64,000 nt of DNA from Catenulispora sp. EB89 (lineage in GTDB: Bacteria; Actinomycetota; Actinomycetes; Streptomycetales; Catenulisporaceae): NCBI RefSeq assembly GCF_041261445.1, contig NZ_JBGCCU010000008.1, positions 62,001 to 126,000 on the forward strand. Direction: 5' to 3'. The notes beneath the pieces were generated by a model that was not told the origin of the DNA, ran no database searches, and saw only the letters and a list, made by a program, of their open reading frames with translations. The position numbers and the translations under genes were made by a program. Below are positions 17,864 through 25,298 of the stretch, piece by piece (the stretch's first letter is position 1; the number at the start of each line of letters is the position of its first letter).

Positions 17864-18489
17864 GTATCAGTACCTTGTCGCAGGCCGGCATGGCGGAGTG
17901 CGAGAAGGCCGGACGCGAGGAAGGCCTGGCGGCGGGCCTGGCAGCGGTGCTGTCGGGGACGTCGGTCGCCGAGACCGCGCCGGGCCGGTACGCGGCGGTG
18001 CCTGCCGCCGGCGCGGAGGGCGCGGGCCCGGACGGCGGCGCAACGGTGCTCCGTCACCGCCTCGCCGACGCGGAGGGCGTCGTCTTCGTGGAATGCCCGG
18101 GTCAGCACCCTGACGGCGGTCCGACGTGGACCGAGGTGGCCCGGCTGCTGGCCGCGGTCCGGCTCGGCGTGCTGCGCGCCGCCCTCGACCGGGCGGTCGA
18201 GCACCTATCCGGCCGGGAGTCGGGCGGCGAGCCGCTGATCCGCAAACAACTGATCGTCGGCGCGATCGCCGATGTCATGGCGGGCAGTGAAATGCTGCGC
18301 GCCTCCGTGGCGACGCAGGGTGGGCCGGCCGCGCTTGCCGACGTCCACACCCGTCTGGACGTTCTGGGCTGGGAGGTCCTGAAGCTCTTCGGCGCCGCGG
18401 GCTACCTGGCGGAGGGCCCGGGCCGCGCTCTGTACGTGTCCGCGCTCGTGGCGGGCACCTGGGTTCCCCGCGAAGAGGTGTCGGAATGA
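17860..18489 (+). CDS. Stand-alone acyl-CoA dehydrogenase C-terminal-domain protein (copy B)
   Basis: 209 residues with a GGAGG at 17851, coupled to the KASIII gene upstream and to the full dehydrogenase downstream by ATGA overlaps. After an Ala/Gly-rich N-terminus it holds the helical C-terminal domain pattern of acyl-CoA dehydrogenases: LLAAVRLGVLRAALDRA, GGEPLIRKQLIVGAIADV, LKLFGAAGYL. It clearly matches the leftward protein at 11753-12349 (EKAGREEGLAAGLAAVL there reads EEAGRHDGLAAGLAVAL). It lacks the FAD-binding N-terminal and middle domains. The conserved pairing with a complete dehydrogenase argues for a hetero-oligomer rather than a dying fragment. Confidence 0.65.
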   Translation: MSISTLSQAGMAECEKAGREEGLAAGLAAVLSGTSVAETAPGRYAAVPAAGAEGAGPDGGATVLRHRLADAEGVVFVECPGQHPDGGPTWTEVARLLAAVRLGVLRAALDRAVEHLSGRESGGEPLIRKQLIVGAIADVMAGSEMLRASVATQGGPAALADVHTRLDVLGWEVLKLFGAAGYLAEGPGRALYVSALVAGTWVPREEVSE

Positions 18490-19640
18490 TCGAGCTCGAT
18501 GACCAGCTGCGCGCCGTGCGGGACGGCGCGCGCGTGCTGGCTGAGGATCTGCGGGGCCGGGCACTGGCGATCGACGCCGATCCGGAAGCGATGGCAGAGC
18601 ATCTGAACTCCGATGCCTTCGAACTGCTCCGGATCACCGCGACACCCGCGGAGTTCCGCGAGCCGCTGTCCGGCGGTCTGAAACTGCCCGACGGAGCGTC
18701 GCTGCCGGACCGCGGGAACTGCCTGATGAACGTGGTGAGCCTGATCGAGGTCGCCCGGGGCGACATGGCGACCGTGCTGGCCTGCCCCGCCCCGGGCCTG
18801 CCCGGAGTCCTGATCGAGGTACTGGGTGATGCCGCACAGCAGGAGGTGTTCTTCCGGCGGTTGCACGGCGGGCAGACGTGGCCGTTCTTCGCGATGACGG
18901 AGGCCGCGCACGGGAGCGACGCCGGGGCGATGGACACGCGGTTCGAGCCCGACGGTGCGGGCGGCTGGTTGCTGTCCGGCTCCAAGCGGTACGTCGGGAA
19001 CGCGGCGCGGGGCGGAGTGGGGGTGGTCTTCGGACGCACCGGGCGTTCGGCTCTGTCGGTTCGGGCGGCGTTGGTGGAGCTGCCGGCTCCGGGGTGGTCG
19101 GGGACGCGGTTGGACACCGTCGGGTTGCGGGGCGCGTATTTGAGCGAGTTGGTGTTCGACGCCGTGCCGGTGGCACCCGAGATGATGCTGGGTGCGCATC
19201 TGCCGGTGGCGCAGCGGGGGTTGTGGGGCGCTCTGAAGACGTTCAACCAGGTGCGCCTGCACGTCGCGGCCGGTGCGGTGGGGACGGCTTTGGCGATGGT
19301 CGAGTACGTGGGCGAGCACCGCAAAACCGCTCCGGGACTGGACGTGGCGGTCGCGCGGGCCGAGGCCGGACGCGAGGCGCTGTACATGGCGGCGGCGCGG
19401 CTGGATCGCAGTCCGGAGCGGTCGTACTGGTCGAGCGCTGCGAAATTGGCGGCGGTGGAGATGGCCGTGGGCACGGGTCGCTGGGCGGCTCGGGTGATGG
19501 GTCCGGGCGGCTTGCTGGAGCATCCGCTGTTGGAGAAGTGGACGCGGGACGTGTGCGCGTTCGAGTTCATGGACGGCACGAGCAACATCCAGCGGCTGCA
19601 TGTCCAGCGCGGCTATCAGACCGGGGACGCGGATGCCTGA
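18486..19640 (+). CDS. Acyl-CoA dehydrogenase-like flavoprotein (copy B)
   Basis: 384 residues, the normal length for an acyl-CoA dehydrogenase, with FFAMTEAAHGSDAGAMDTR in the middle domain and RDVCAFEFMDGTSNIQRL in the C-terminal domain. As in the paralogues the catalytic-base position reads Asp in MDGT rather than Glu in YEGT. The enzyme should use FAD to desaturate or oxidise a thioester-bound group. In comparable clusters this is prolyl-carrier to pyrrolyl-carrier, or acyl-ACP oxidation. The last third is almost identical in DNA to copy C at 24162-25298, including about 100 bases without a mismatch. Its neighbours are the C-terminal-domain partner before it and an ACP 42 bases after. Confidence 0.88.
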   Translation: MIELDDQLRAVRDGARVLAEDLRGRALAIDADPEAMAEHLNSDAFELLRITATPAEFREPLSGGLKLPDGASLPDRGNCLMNVVSLIEVARGDMATVLACPAPGLPGVLIEVLGDAAQQEVFFRRLHGGQTWPFFAMTEAAHGSDAGAMDTRFEPDGAGGWLLSGSKRYVGNAARGGVGVVFGRTGRSALSVRAALVELPAPGWSGTRLDTVGLRGAYLSELVFDAVPVAPEMMLGAHLPVAQRGLWGALKTFNQVRLHVAAGAVGTALAMVEYVGEHRKTAPGLDVAVARAEAGREALYMAAARLDRSPERSYWSSAAKLAAVEMAVGTGRWAARVMGPGGLLEHPLLEKWTRDVCAFEFMDGTSNIQRLHVQRGYQTGDADA

Positions 19641-19682
19641 CCCGCTCGTCCCGTTTTCACCTGTCGAGGAAAGCGAGTTGTG

Positions 19683-19946
19683 ATGGACCGTGCCGAGATT
19701 CTTCTCCAGCTGCGCAGCAGCCTGTCCGAGGTGCTGAACCGGGAGGTCCCCGAACTGCGGGAGGACGCGCGGCTGTTCGACGACCTGTCGTTGGACTCGA
19801 CCAGCGTCATCGAGCTGCTGATGAGCCTGGAGGACACCGTCGGGCTGGAGATCGACCCCGAGGAGCTGGCGCCCGAGGTGTTCAAGACCGTCGCCAGCCT
19901 GGCCGAGTATGTCGAGGCCGGACTGGCCAAGACCGCGAAGGCCTAG
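19683..19946 (+). CDS. Discrete acyl carrier protein 1
   Basis: 87 residues with a four-helix carrier pattern and the phosphopantetheine Ser in LSLDSTSVIELL. I chose ATG 19683. A GTG is directly in front of it (19680), and GAGGAAAG near 19666 can serve either. The leader, start and first codons are nearly the same as those of ACP2 at 27679, so the two come from one duplication that included the ribosome site. It probably carries the amino-acid-derived substrate of the neighbouring dehydrogenase and KASIII enzymes. Modification by the AcpS-type domain encoded at 20812 is likely. Confidence 0.92.
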   Translation: MDRAEILLQLRSSLSEVLNREVPELREDARLFDDLSLDSTSVIELLMSLEDTVGLEIDPEELAPEVFKTVASLAEYVEAGLAKTAKA

Positions 19947-19954
19947 GGGGATCC

Positions 19955-20815
19955 GTGGAGAGCGGCAAGCCTGAGGGCGCGCGGGCCGGCACGGCCGGTC
20001 TGAGCGTCGAGGCGGTGAGTGCTGCGACGCTCCCGTTCGAGAACTACGTGCCGGTGGACTCCTACGAGCTCGCGGTTCCGCGCTCCCGGCTGGAGCGGGA
20101 GCACGGGATTCCGCCCGAGCACGCCCTGGTGCTGTCGTCGCAGGACTCTGTCTGGGACGGGCCCGGCGTGAGCGGGCTGGCGTTGGCCGGCCTGGGTGTC
20201 CCGGCGGCGGCGCAGCCGCTGTTCCTGGTGCGTTCCGGTCCGCTGCGCGACTCGATGGTCGCGGGGCTGGCCCAGCTGGTGCACGAGTCCGGCTGGGCCG
20301 GCGAGGACCTGGGCATCACGCATCTGGAGGAGCTGGGCGGGACCGCGGTCTTCGATCTGCTGGGCTGGGCCGTTCCGGCGGACACCGGCGCGACCGTCGT
20401 GGTCTGCGACGAGCCGGTGTTCGCCGACGCGCGCGTGCCGGGCCGGTTCAAGGCGGTGGGCCTGCGGCTGCGCCGGGGCCCGGGTCCGCTGCGGGTCCTG
20501 GGCTGCGGCGTGGGTGGACCGGCCGCCGCTGATGGCCCTGACGGCGGTCAGGGGGCTGACGGCGCTGACGGGTCTCAGGGGGCTGACAGCTCTGACCGCG
20601 CCGAGCACCGGTTCTCCGGGCCCGGCCCGTGCGACGGCTGGCTGGCGTTCCACGACGCGCTGGCGGCCGGCGAGGTACGGGACGGCGAGCGCGTCCTGGT
20701 GCACGCGCGCGGTCCGGTGCGCGAGGGCTGGCTGCTGCTGGCGGCCGTGGACGTCGCATCCGTGCGGCTGGCCGACCGCACGGGTCCGATGGCCGAAAGC
20801 GCGGGGTCGCGATGA
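19955..20815 (+). CDS. Shortened KASIII-like partner without catalytic triad (pair 1)
   Basis: 286 residues from GTG 19955. It aligns by eye with the KASIII paralogues. AAQPLFLVRSGPLRDSM matches their AQLILYGHTLL strand and GTAVFDLLGWA matches the stretch before the nucleophile. VVVCDEPVFAD matches the strand after it, and GPCDGWLAFHDALAAG matches the GHNYGADALLALEHA helix. The helix carrying the active Cys is missing, the His segment is absent and the Asn position is Cys. It therefore resembles a non-catalytic half of a heterodimer, as PqsB is to PqsC or a chain-length factor is to its ketosynthase. A Gly/Asp-rich insert (GADGADGSQGADSSD) is unique to this copy. The stop overlaps the next start (ATGA). 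Confidence 0.6.
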   Translation: MESGKPEGARAGTAGLSVEAVSAATLPFENYVPVDSYELAVPRSRLEREHGIPPEHALVLSSQDSVWDGPGVSGLALAGLGVPAAAQPLFLVRSGPLRDSMVAGLAQLVHESGWAGEDLGITHLEELGGTAVFDLLGWAVPADTGATVVVCDEPVFADARVPGRFKAVGLRLRRGPGPLRVLGCGVGGPAAADGPDGGQGADGADGSQGADSSDRAEHRFSGPGPCDGWLAFHDALAAGEVRDGERVLVHARGPVREGWLLLAAVDVASVRLADRTGPMAESAGSR

Positions 20816-21522
20816 GGATCGGCGTCGACCTGATGTCGGTGTCCCGCTTCGCGCGGGTCGCCGAGCACCGCCGCTACCGCGCGCTGGTGTTCACCGAGCG
20901 CGAGCTGAGCGAGGCCGGGCAGCTCGGTTCGGCGCGCTGCCTCGAACGGCTGGCCGGGCGGTTCTGCGTCAAGGAGGCCACCTGCAAACTGCTCGGCCGG
21001 GGCTTCGGCCAGGGGTTGCGATGGCCCGACATCGAGGTCTGCGCCGATGACTGGGGCGCCCCCGCGGTGGCGCTGTCCGGCGGTGCGCGGCGGCTGGCCG
21101 ACGAGGCCGGGATCGGCGATATCGCCGTGGCGCTCACCCACCAGGTGGATCTGGTGATGGCGGTCGCCGCCTCGGACCGGGGCCGCCCGCCGTCCCCCTA
21201 CCGCGCCGCGCCCCGGGAGCAGGACGCGGGCGCCGGGGCGGTCGGCGGGCTGGACGACGTCGCGCGGATGGCGGCGGAGGTGTTCGGCTCCAGCGAGATC
21301 CACGTCGCCGCGGCCGAGTCCTTCGCCGGCGACCTCGGCGCCACGTCCGCGCTGACCATCGAACTGCTGACCCGCCTCGAGGAGCACTACGGCGTGCGGA
21401 TCCCCGAACCGGACTTCTACCAGATGACCGATCTGCCCGGCACCCGCCGGGCGGTGGCGCGGGCGGTGGCCTCGGCCCGGGACGCGGCGAGCGTCCCCGA
21501 GCCGGCGGCCGCGGTCGGCTGA
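20812..21522 (+). CDS. AcpS-type phosphopantetheinyl transferase fused to an ACP
   Basis: 236 residues. Residues 1-120 are a holo-ACP-synthase domain: GVDLMSVSRF with Asp6, and FCVKEATCKLLG with Glu55, the two Mg-binding acids, plus WPDIEV. It moves 4'-phosphopantetheine from CoA to carrier serines. After a Pro/Gly linker, residues about 145-225 form a carrier domain, DLGATSALTIELLTRLEEH. There the usual DSL reads TSA but Ser179 sits at the right place. AcpS normally stands alone as a trimer of about 120 residues. A C-terminal ACP suggests a self-primed carrier dedicated to this pathway. It lies between the partner gene of pair 1 and the adenylation gene, so the adenylation enzyme may load this ACP (inference). 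Confidence 0.85.
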   Translation: MRIGVDLMSVSRFARVAEHRRYRALVFTERELSEAGQLGSARCLERLAGRFCVKEATCKLLGRGFGQGLRWPDIEVCADDWGAPAVALSGGARRLADEAGIGDIAVALTHQVDLVMAVAASDRGRPPSPYRAAPREQDAGAGAVGGLDDVARMAAEVFGSSEIHVAAAESFAGDLGATSALTIELLTRLEEHYGVRIPEPDFYQMTDLPGTRRAVARAVASARDAASVPEPAAAVG

Positions 21523-21542
21523 GAGCACGTGAGGGGATGACG

Positions 21543-23084
21543 ATGAGCAGTCTGGCGCTTGGGACGGAGCCGAGTGTTGCCGAGGACCACCTGCACGGCT
21601 GGTTCCTGCGGAGCGCGCTGGCCGACCCGGAGGCGGTGGCGCTGCGGATCGGCCGGGAGAGCTTCACCTATCGGCGGCTGCACGAACGGGCGCTGGCCCT
21701 GGCCGGCGAGCTGACGGCCCGGCACGCCGAGCACCGGCCGCGCCGCGTCGGCCTGCTCGCGTCCCGCAGCGAGCAGGCGTACGCCGGGATCCTGGCCGCC
21801 GGCTACGCGGGCGCCGCGGTGGTGCCGCTCAACCCGGAGTTCCCGGCCGAGCGCACCGCGCGGATGATCGCCGCCGCTGAGCTGGACGCGCTCGTGGTCG
21901 ACGAGTCCGGCCTGGCCGTCGTGCCGCGGGTCGCCGAGGTGCTGGCCGGAGTGCCGGTCGTGCACGAGCCGGGCGGCGCCGCGCCGCTGGAGCGGCCCCG
22001 CACGCCCGGCCCGGAGGACACCGCCTACATCCTGTTCACCTCGGGATCCACCGGACGCCCCAAGGGCGTGCCGGTCCTGCATCGCAACGTCTGCGCCTAC
22101 CTGCGCTTCGTGCATGACCGCTACCGCTTCGGCCCGGACGACGTGTTCTCCCAGACCTTCGACCTCACCTTCGACCTGGCGATGTTCGACCTGTTCACGG
22201 CGTGGGGCAGCGGCGGGACCCTGGTCTCGGTGCCGCCCCGGGCCTTCGCCTCGGTGGCCGCCTTCGTCGCCAGGCACGGCATCACCGTGTGGTTCTCCTC
22301 GCCGAGCGTGATCCCGTTCCTGCGGCGACGCAGTGCGCTCGGTCCCGACTCCCTGGCCGGACTGCGCTACAGCCTGTTCTGCGGCGAGCCGCTGCTGAGC
22401 CGGGACGCGGCCGACTGGCAGGCGGCCGCGCCGGACTCCGTGGTGGAGAACCTTTACGGCCCGACCGAGCTGACCATCTCCTGCAGCGTGCACCGGTGGG
22501 ATCCGGCGACCTCGCCCGGCCGGTGCGTCAACGACGTCGTGCCGATCGGCTCGCTGCATCCGGGCAGCGAGTACCTGCTGCTCGGCCCCGAGGGGAATCC
22601 GAACCCGGACAACGGCGAACTGTGCGTCACCGGCCCGCAGATGTTTCCCGGCTATCTCGACCCGGCGGACGACGAGGGACGCTTTCTCGACCACGAGGCA
22701 AAACGCTGGTACCGCACCGGCGACCTGGTCCTGCGGCTTCCCGACGGCGAACTGGGCTACCTGGGCCGCCGGGACCACCAGGTGAAGATCCACGGGATCC
22801 GGGTGGAGCTCGCCGAGGTCGAGTCGGCGCTGCGGCGCTGCGCCGGGGTCACCGACGCCGTGGCCGTGGCCGTCGGCGGAGAGCTGTTCGCGTTCTGTAT
22901 CGGCGAACCCCGCCCCGCCGCGGACCTGATGGAGGAACTCGGCGGGTTCTTCCCCCGGGAGCTGATCCCGCGGCGGTACGAGTACGTCGAGGAGTTCCCG
23001 CTCAACGCGAACCGGAAGACCGACCGGCCCGCGCTCGCCGCGCGGGCGGCGAGCAGCCTTTCCCGAACGGAAAGTGAGTTCTGA
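21543..23084 (+). CDS. Stand-alone amino-acid adenylation enzyme
   Basis: About 513 residues. ATG 21543 has GAGGGG six bases upstream; an in-frame ATG at 21537 abuts that site and is less likely. Adenylation motifs are complete: TSGSTGRPKG (A3), NLYGPTE (A5), YRTGDL (A7), the A8 hinge GRRDHQVKIHG and the catalytic Lys in NANRKTDR (A10). A hand alignment to the gramicidin synthetase pocket gives D-L-F-F-L-C-L-I-S-K. From memory that resembles the D-L-L-Y-L-A-L-V-C-K pattern of prolyl-AMP ligases in pyrrole pathways, but one misaligned residue would change this. It makes an aminoacyl-AMP and loads it on a discrete carrier, probably one of those encoded nearby. Confidence 0.85.
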   Translation: MSSLALGTEPSVAEDHLHGWFLRSALADPEAVALRIGRESFTYRRLHERALALAGELTARHAEHRPRRVGLLASRSEQAYAGILAAGYAGAAVVPLNPEFPAERTARMIAAAELDALVVDESGLAVVPRVAEVLAGVPVVHEPGGAAPLERPRTPGPEDTAYILFTSGSTGRPKGVPVLHRNVCAYLRFVHDRYRFGPDDVFSQTFDLTFDLAMFDLFTAWGSGGTLVSVPPRAFASVAAFVARHGITVWFSSPSVIPFLRRRSALGPDSLAGLRYSLFCGEPLLSRDAADWQAAAPDSVVENLYGPTELTISCSVHRWDPATSPGRCVNDVVPIGSLHPGSEYLLLGPEGNPNPDNGELCVTGPQMFPGYLDPADDEGRFLDHEAKRWYRTGDLVLRLPDGELGYLGRRDHQVKIHGIRVELAEVESALRRCAGVTDAVAVAVGGELFAFCIGEPRPAADLMEELGGFFPRELIPRRYEYVEEFPLNANRKTDRPALAARAASSLSRTESEF

Positions 23085-23152
23085 TGCGCCTGTCCGAGAC
23101 CGCGTGGCCGTGCGCCGCGACACCGCCCACGGCCACGGCCGCGGAGGACTGA
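23084..23152 (+). CDS. Possible 22-residue ORF between adenylation and KASIII genes
   Basis: ATG 23084 overlaps the adenylation stop (TGATG), and the frame runs 22 codons to a TGA three bases before the next ATG (23156). The GGAGG inside its end is the ribosome site of that KASIII gene. It may only be a coupling leader that keeps ribosomes moving through the gap. The peptide (MRLSETAWPCAATPPTATA...) has no recognisable feature. Confidence 0.2.
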   Translation: MRLSETAWPCAATPPTATAAED

Positions 23153-23155
23153 ACC

Positions 23156-24142
23156 ATGGCCTACTCTGCGACCGCGTTGGGGGCGGTCGGTCTGTCCCGG
23201 GTGGCCGTCCGGATCCCCAGCCGGGCCGAGCCCGTGGCCGATGTCGTGGCGCGCGCCGGGTACGACGAGCGGGAAGCCCGGAAGTTCAACGCCCTGGGCC
23301 TGCGCACCGTCCTGAGCCTGGCCGACGGCGAGCGGATGGAGGACCTGCTGCTCGACGCGGGCCACGCGGCGCTCGACGGCCGGCCGGCCGCGCTGGTCCT
23401 CTACGGACACACGCTGCTGACCCGGAAGATCGACCTCTGCGACGGCGCGTTCCGGGAGTCGCTACGCGACCGGCTCGCCCTGGGCGAGGCGTCCGTCTTC
23501 GGCGTCTCCCACGTGAACTGCGTCGCCGGACTGCGCTCGATCGAGTTCGCCCGCCGCTTCCTGGCCCGGCGCGGCGGCGCCGCGGACGACCGGGTGCTGG
23601 TGCTCGCCGGCGAGCAGGGCAGCGTCTTCGAGCACACCAGGGTCTTCCCGGGCCGGTCGGTCTCCGGGGACGGGGTGGCCGCCGTCGTGGTCCAGCATCC
23701 CGACGCCGCGGACCGGCCGCGCTACCGGTACCTCGGCGGCGCCGCCAGCCGGGACGCCAGGTTCCATCGCAACCTGCGGATGACCCCGGCCGAGATCGCC
23801 GCGAACACCGAGGTCATCCGGGCGCAGACGCTCGACGTGGTCCGGCGCGCGGCCGAGGACGCGGGAGTGGGCTTCGACGGGATCGACTGGGTGATGCCGC
23901 ACCTGGGGAACCGGATGGTCTGGACCAGCTTCTGCAGCCAGTCGGGCTTTCCGTTCGAGCGGATCTGTCTGGACCTGCTCGCCGAGCGGGCGCACAACTT
24001 CGGCGCCGACGCGCTGATGGCGCTCGAACACGCCGACCGCGCGGGGCGGCTGCGCCCCGGAGACCGCTGCGCGCTGGTGGCCACCGCCCGGGGCGCGTAT
24101 TTCCAGGCGGCGATCGTCGAGGTTTTGGACGACGCGTCGTGA
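23156..24142 (+). CDS. KASIII-like acyltransferase/condensing enzyme (pair 2, catalytic)
   Basis: 328 residues, ATG start with GGAGG ten bases upstream. It is colinear with the copies at 16877 and 27948. The triad is Cys122 in VSHVNCVAG, His249 in VMPHLG and Asn281 in AHNFGAD. Shared block motifs include LYGHTLL, PRYRYLGG and RFHRNLRM. It lacks the FabH-type ACSGF and GNTSA signatures, so an acyl-transfer or specialised condensation role on discrete ACPs is more likely than fatty-acid initiation. Its partner gene is downstream at 25291, with a dehydrogenase gene in between. Confidence 0.85.
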   Translation: MAYSATALGAVGLSRVAVRIPSRAEPVADVVARAGYDEREARKFNALGLRTVLSLADGERMEDLLLDAGHAALDGRPAALVLYGHTLLTRKIDLCDGAFRESLRDRLALGEASVFGVSHVNCVAGLRSIEFARRFLARRGGAADDRVLVLAGEQGSVFEHTRVFPGRSVSGDGVAAVVVQHPDAADRPRYRYLGGAASRDARFHRNLRMTPAEIAANTEVIRAQTLDVVRRAAEDAGVGFDGIDWVMPHLGNRMVWTSFCSQSGFPFERICLDLLAERAHNFGADALMALEHADRAGRLRPGDRCALVATARGAYFQAAIVEVLDDAS

Positions 24143-24161
24143 CAGGGGAGGAAGGACCGAC

Positions 24162-25298
24162 ATGATCGAGCTCGACGACTATTTGCGCGGCGTGCGCGAT
24201 TCCGCGCGCGAGGCGAGCGCCGACCTGCGTTCCCGGGCACTGGCGATCGACGCGGATCCGGACGCGATGGAGGCGCACTTCGACTCCCCGGTCTTCGCGA
24301 CGATCCGGGAGTCCGATACTCCGGCGGAGTTCCGTGAGTCGGCGTCCGGCTTCTCTCGGCCGCCCGACGCCGGCGGCTGCCTGGAGACCGTGGTGGCTTT
24401 CACCGAGACCGCGTGCGGCGACGCGGCGACCGCGTTCGCCTGCCCGGGGCCGGGCCTGGCCGGCGTCATGGTGCGCCTGCTGGGTGACGCGGCGCAGCAG
24501 GAGGTGTTCTTCCGCCGGTTGCACGGCGGCCGGACGTGGCCGTTCTTCGCGATGACGGAGGCCGCGCACGGGAGCGACGCGGGCGCGATGGACACGCGGT
24601 TCGAGCCCGACGGCGCGGGCGGTTGGCTGCTGTTCGGCTCGAAACGGTACATCGGGAACGCCGCGCGCGGCGGCATCGGGGTGGTCTTCGGACGCACCGG
24701 GCGTTCGGCGCTGTCGATTCGGGCGGCGTTGGTGGAGCTGCCGGCTCCGGGGTGGTCCGGGGTGCGGTTGGAGACGGTGGGTCTGCGGGGCGCCTATCTG
24801 AGTGAGCTGACGTTCGAGGGCGTTCCGGTGCCCGGGGAGATGATGCTGGGCGAGCATCTGCCGGTGGCGCAACGCGGGTTGTGGGGCGCCCTGAAGACGT
24901 TCAACCAGGTGCGGTTGCACGTCGCGGCGGCCGCGATCGGCACTGCTTTGGCGATGGTGGAGTACGTCGGCGAGCACCGCAAAAGCGCTCCGGGACTGGA
25001 TGTGGCGGTCGCGCGTGCGGAGGCCGGGCGCCAGGCGTTGTACGCGGCTGCGGCGCGACTGGACCGCAATCCGGAGCGGGCGTACTGGTCGAGCGCGGTG
25101 AAGGTGACGGCCGTGGAGATGGCGATCCAGACGGGTCGCTGGGCGGCTCGGGTGATGGGTCCGGGCGGCTTGCTGGAGCATCCGCTGTTGGAGAAGTGGA
25201 CGCGGGACGTGTGCGCGTTCGAGTTCATGGACGGCACCAGCAACATGCAGCGGCTGCATGTCCAGCGCGGCTATCAGACCGGAGACGCAGATGCCTGA
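24162..25298 (+). CDS. Acyl-CoA dehydrogenase-like flavoprotein (copy C)
   Basis: 378 residues, strong ribosome site (GGAGGAAGG) before ATG 24162. Domain layout and motifs are those of copy B, including MTEAAHGSDAGAMDTR and the Asp-for-Glu change in FMDGTSNMQRL. This copy has no C-terminal-domain partner gene in front of it, so it either works alone or shares the partner of copy B. Long stretches of DNA are identical to copy B towards the 3' end, showing recent duplication or gene conversion. Its stop lies inside the start of the next gene (25291). It is expected to oxidise a carrier-bound intermediate together with KASIII pair 2. Confidence 0.88.
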   Translation: MIELDDYLRGVRDSAREASADLRSRALAIDADPDAMEAHFDSPVFATIRESDTPAEFRESASGFSRPPDAGGCLETVVAFTETACGDAATAFACPGPGLAGVMVRLLGDAAQQEVFFRRLHGGRTWPFFAMTEAAHGSDAGAMDTRFEPDGAGGWLLFGSKRYIGNAARGGIGVVFGRTGRSALSIRAALVELPAPGWSGVRLETVGLRGAYLSELTFEGVPVPGEMMLGEHLPVAQRGLWGALKTFNQVRLHVAAAAIGTALAMVEYVGEHRKSAPGLDVAVARAEAGRQALYAAAARLDRNPERAYWSSAVKVTAVEMAIQTGRWAARVMGPGGLLEHPLLEKWTRDVCAFEFMDGTSNMQRLHVQRGYQTGDADA

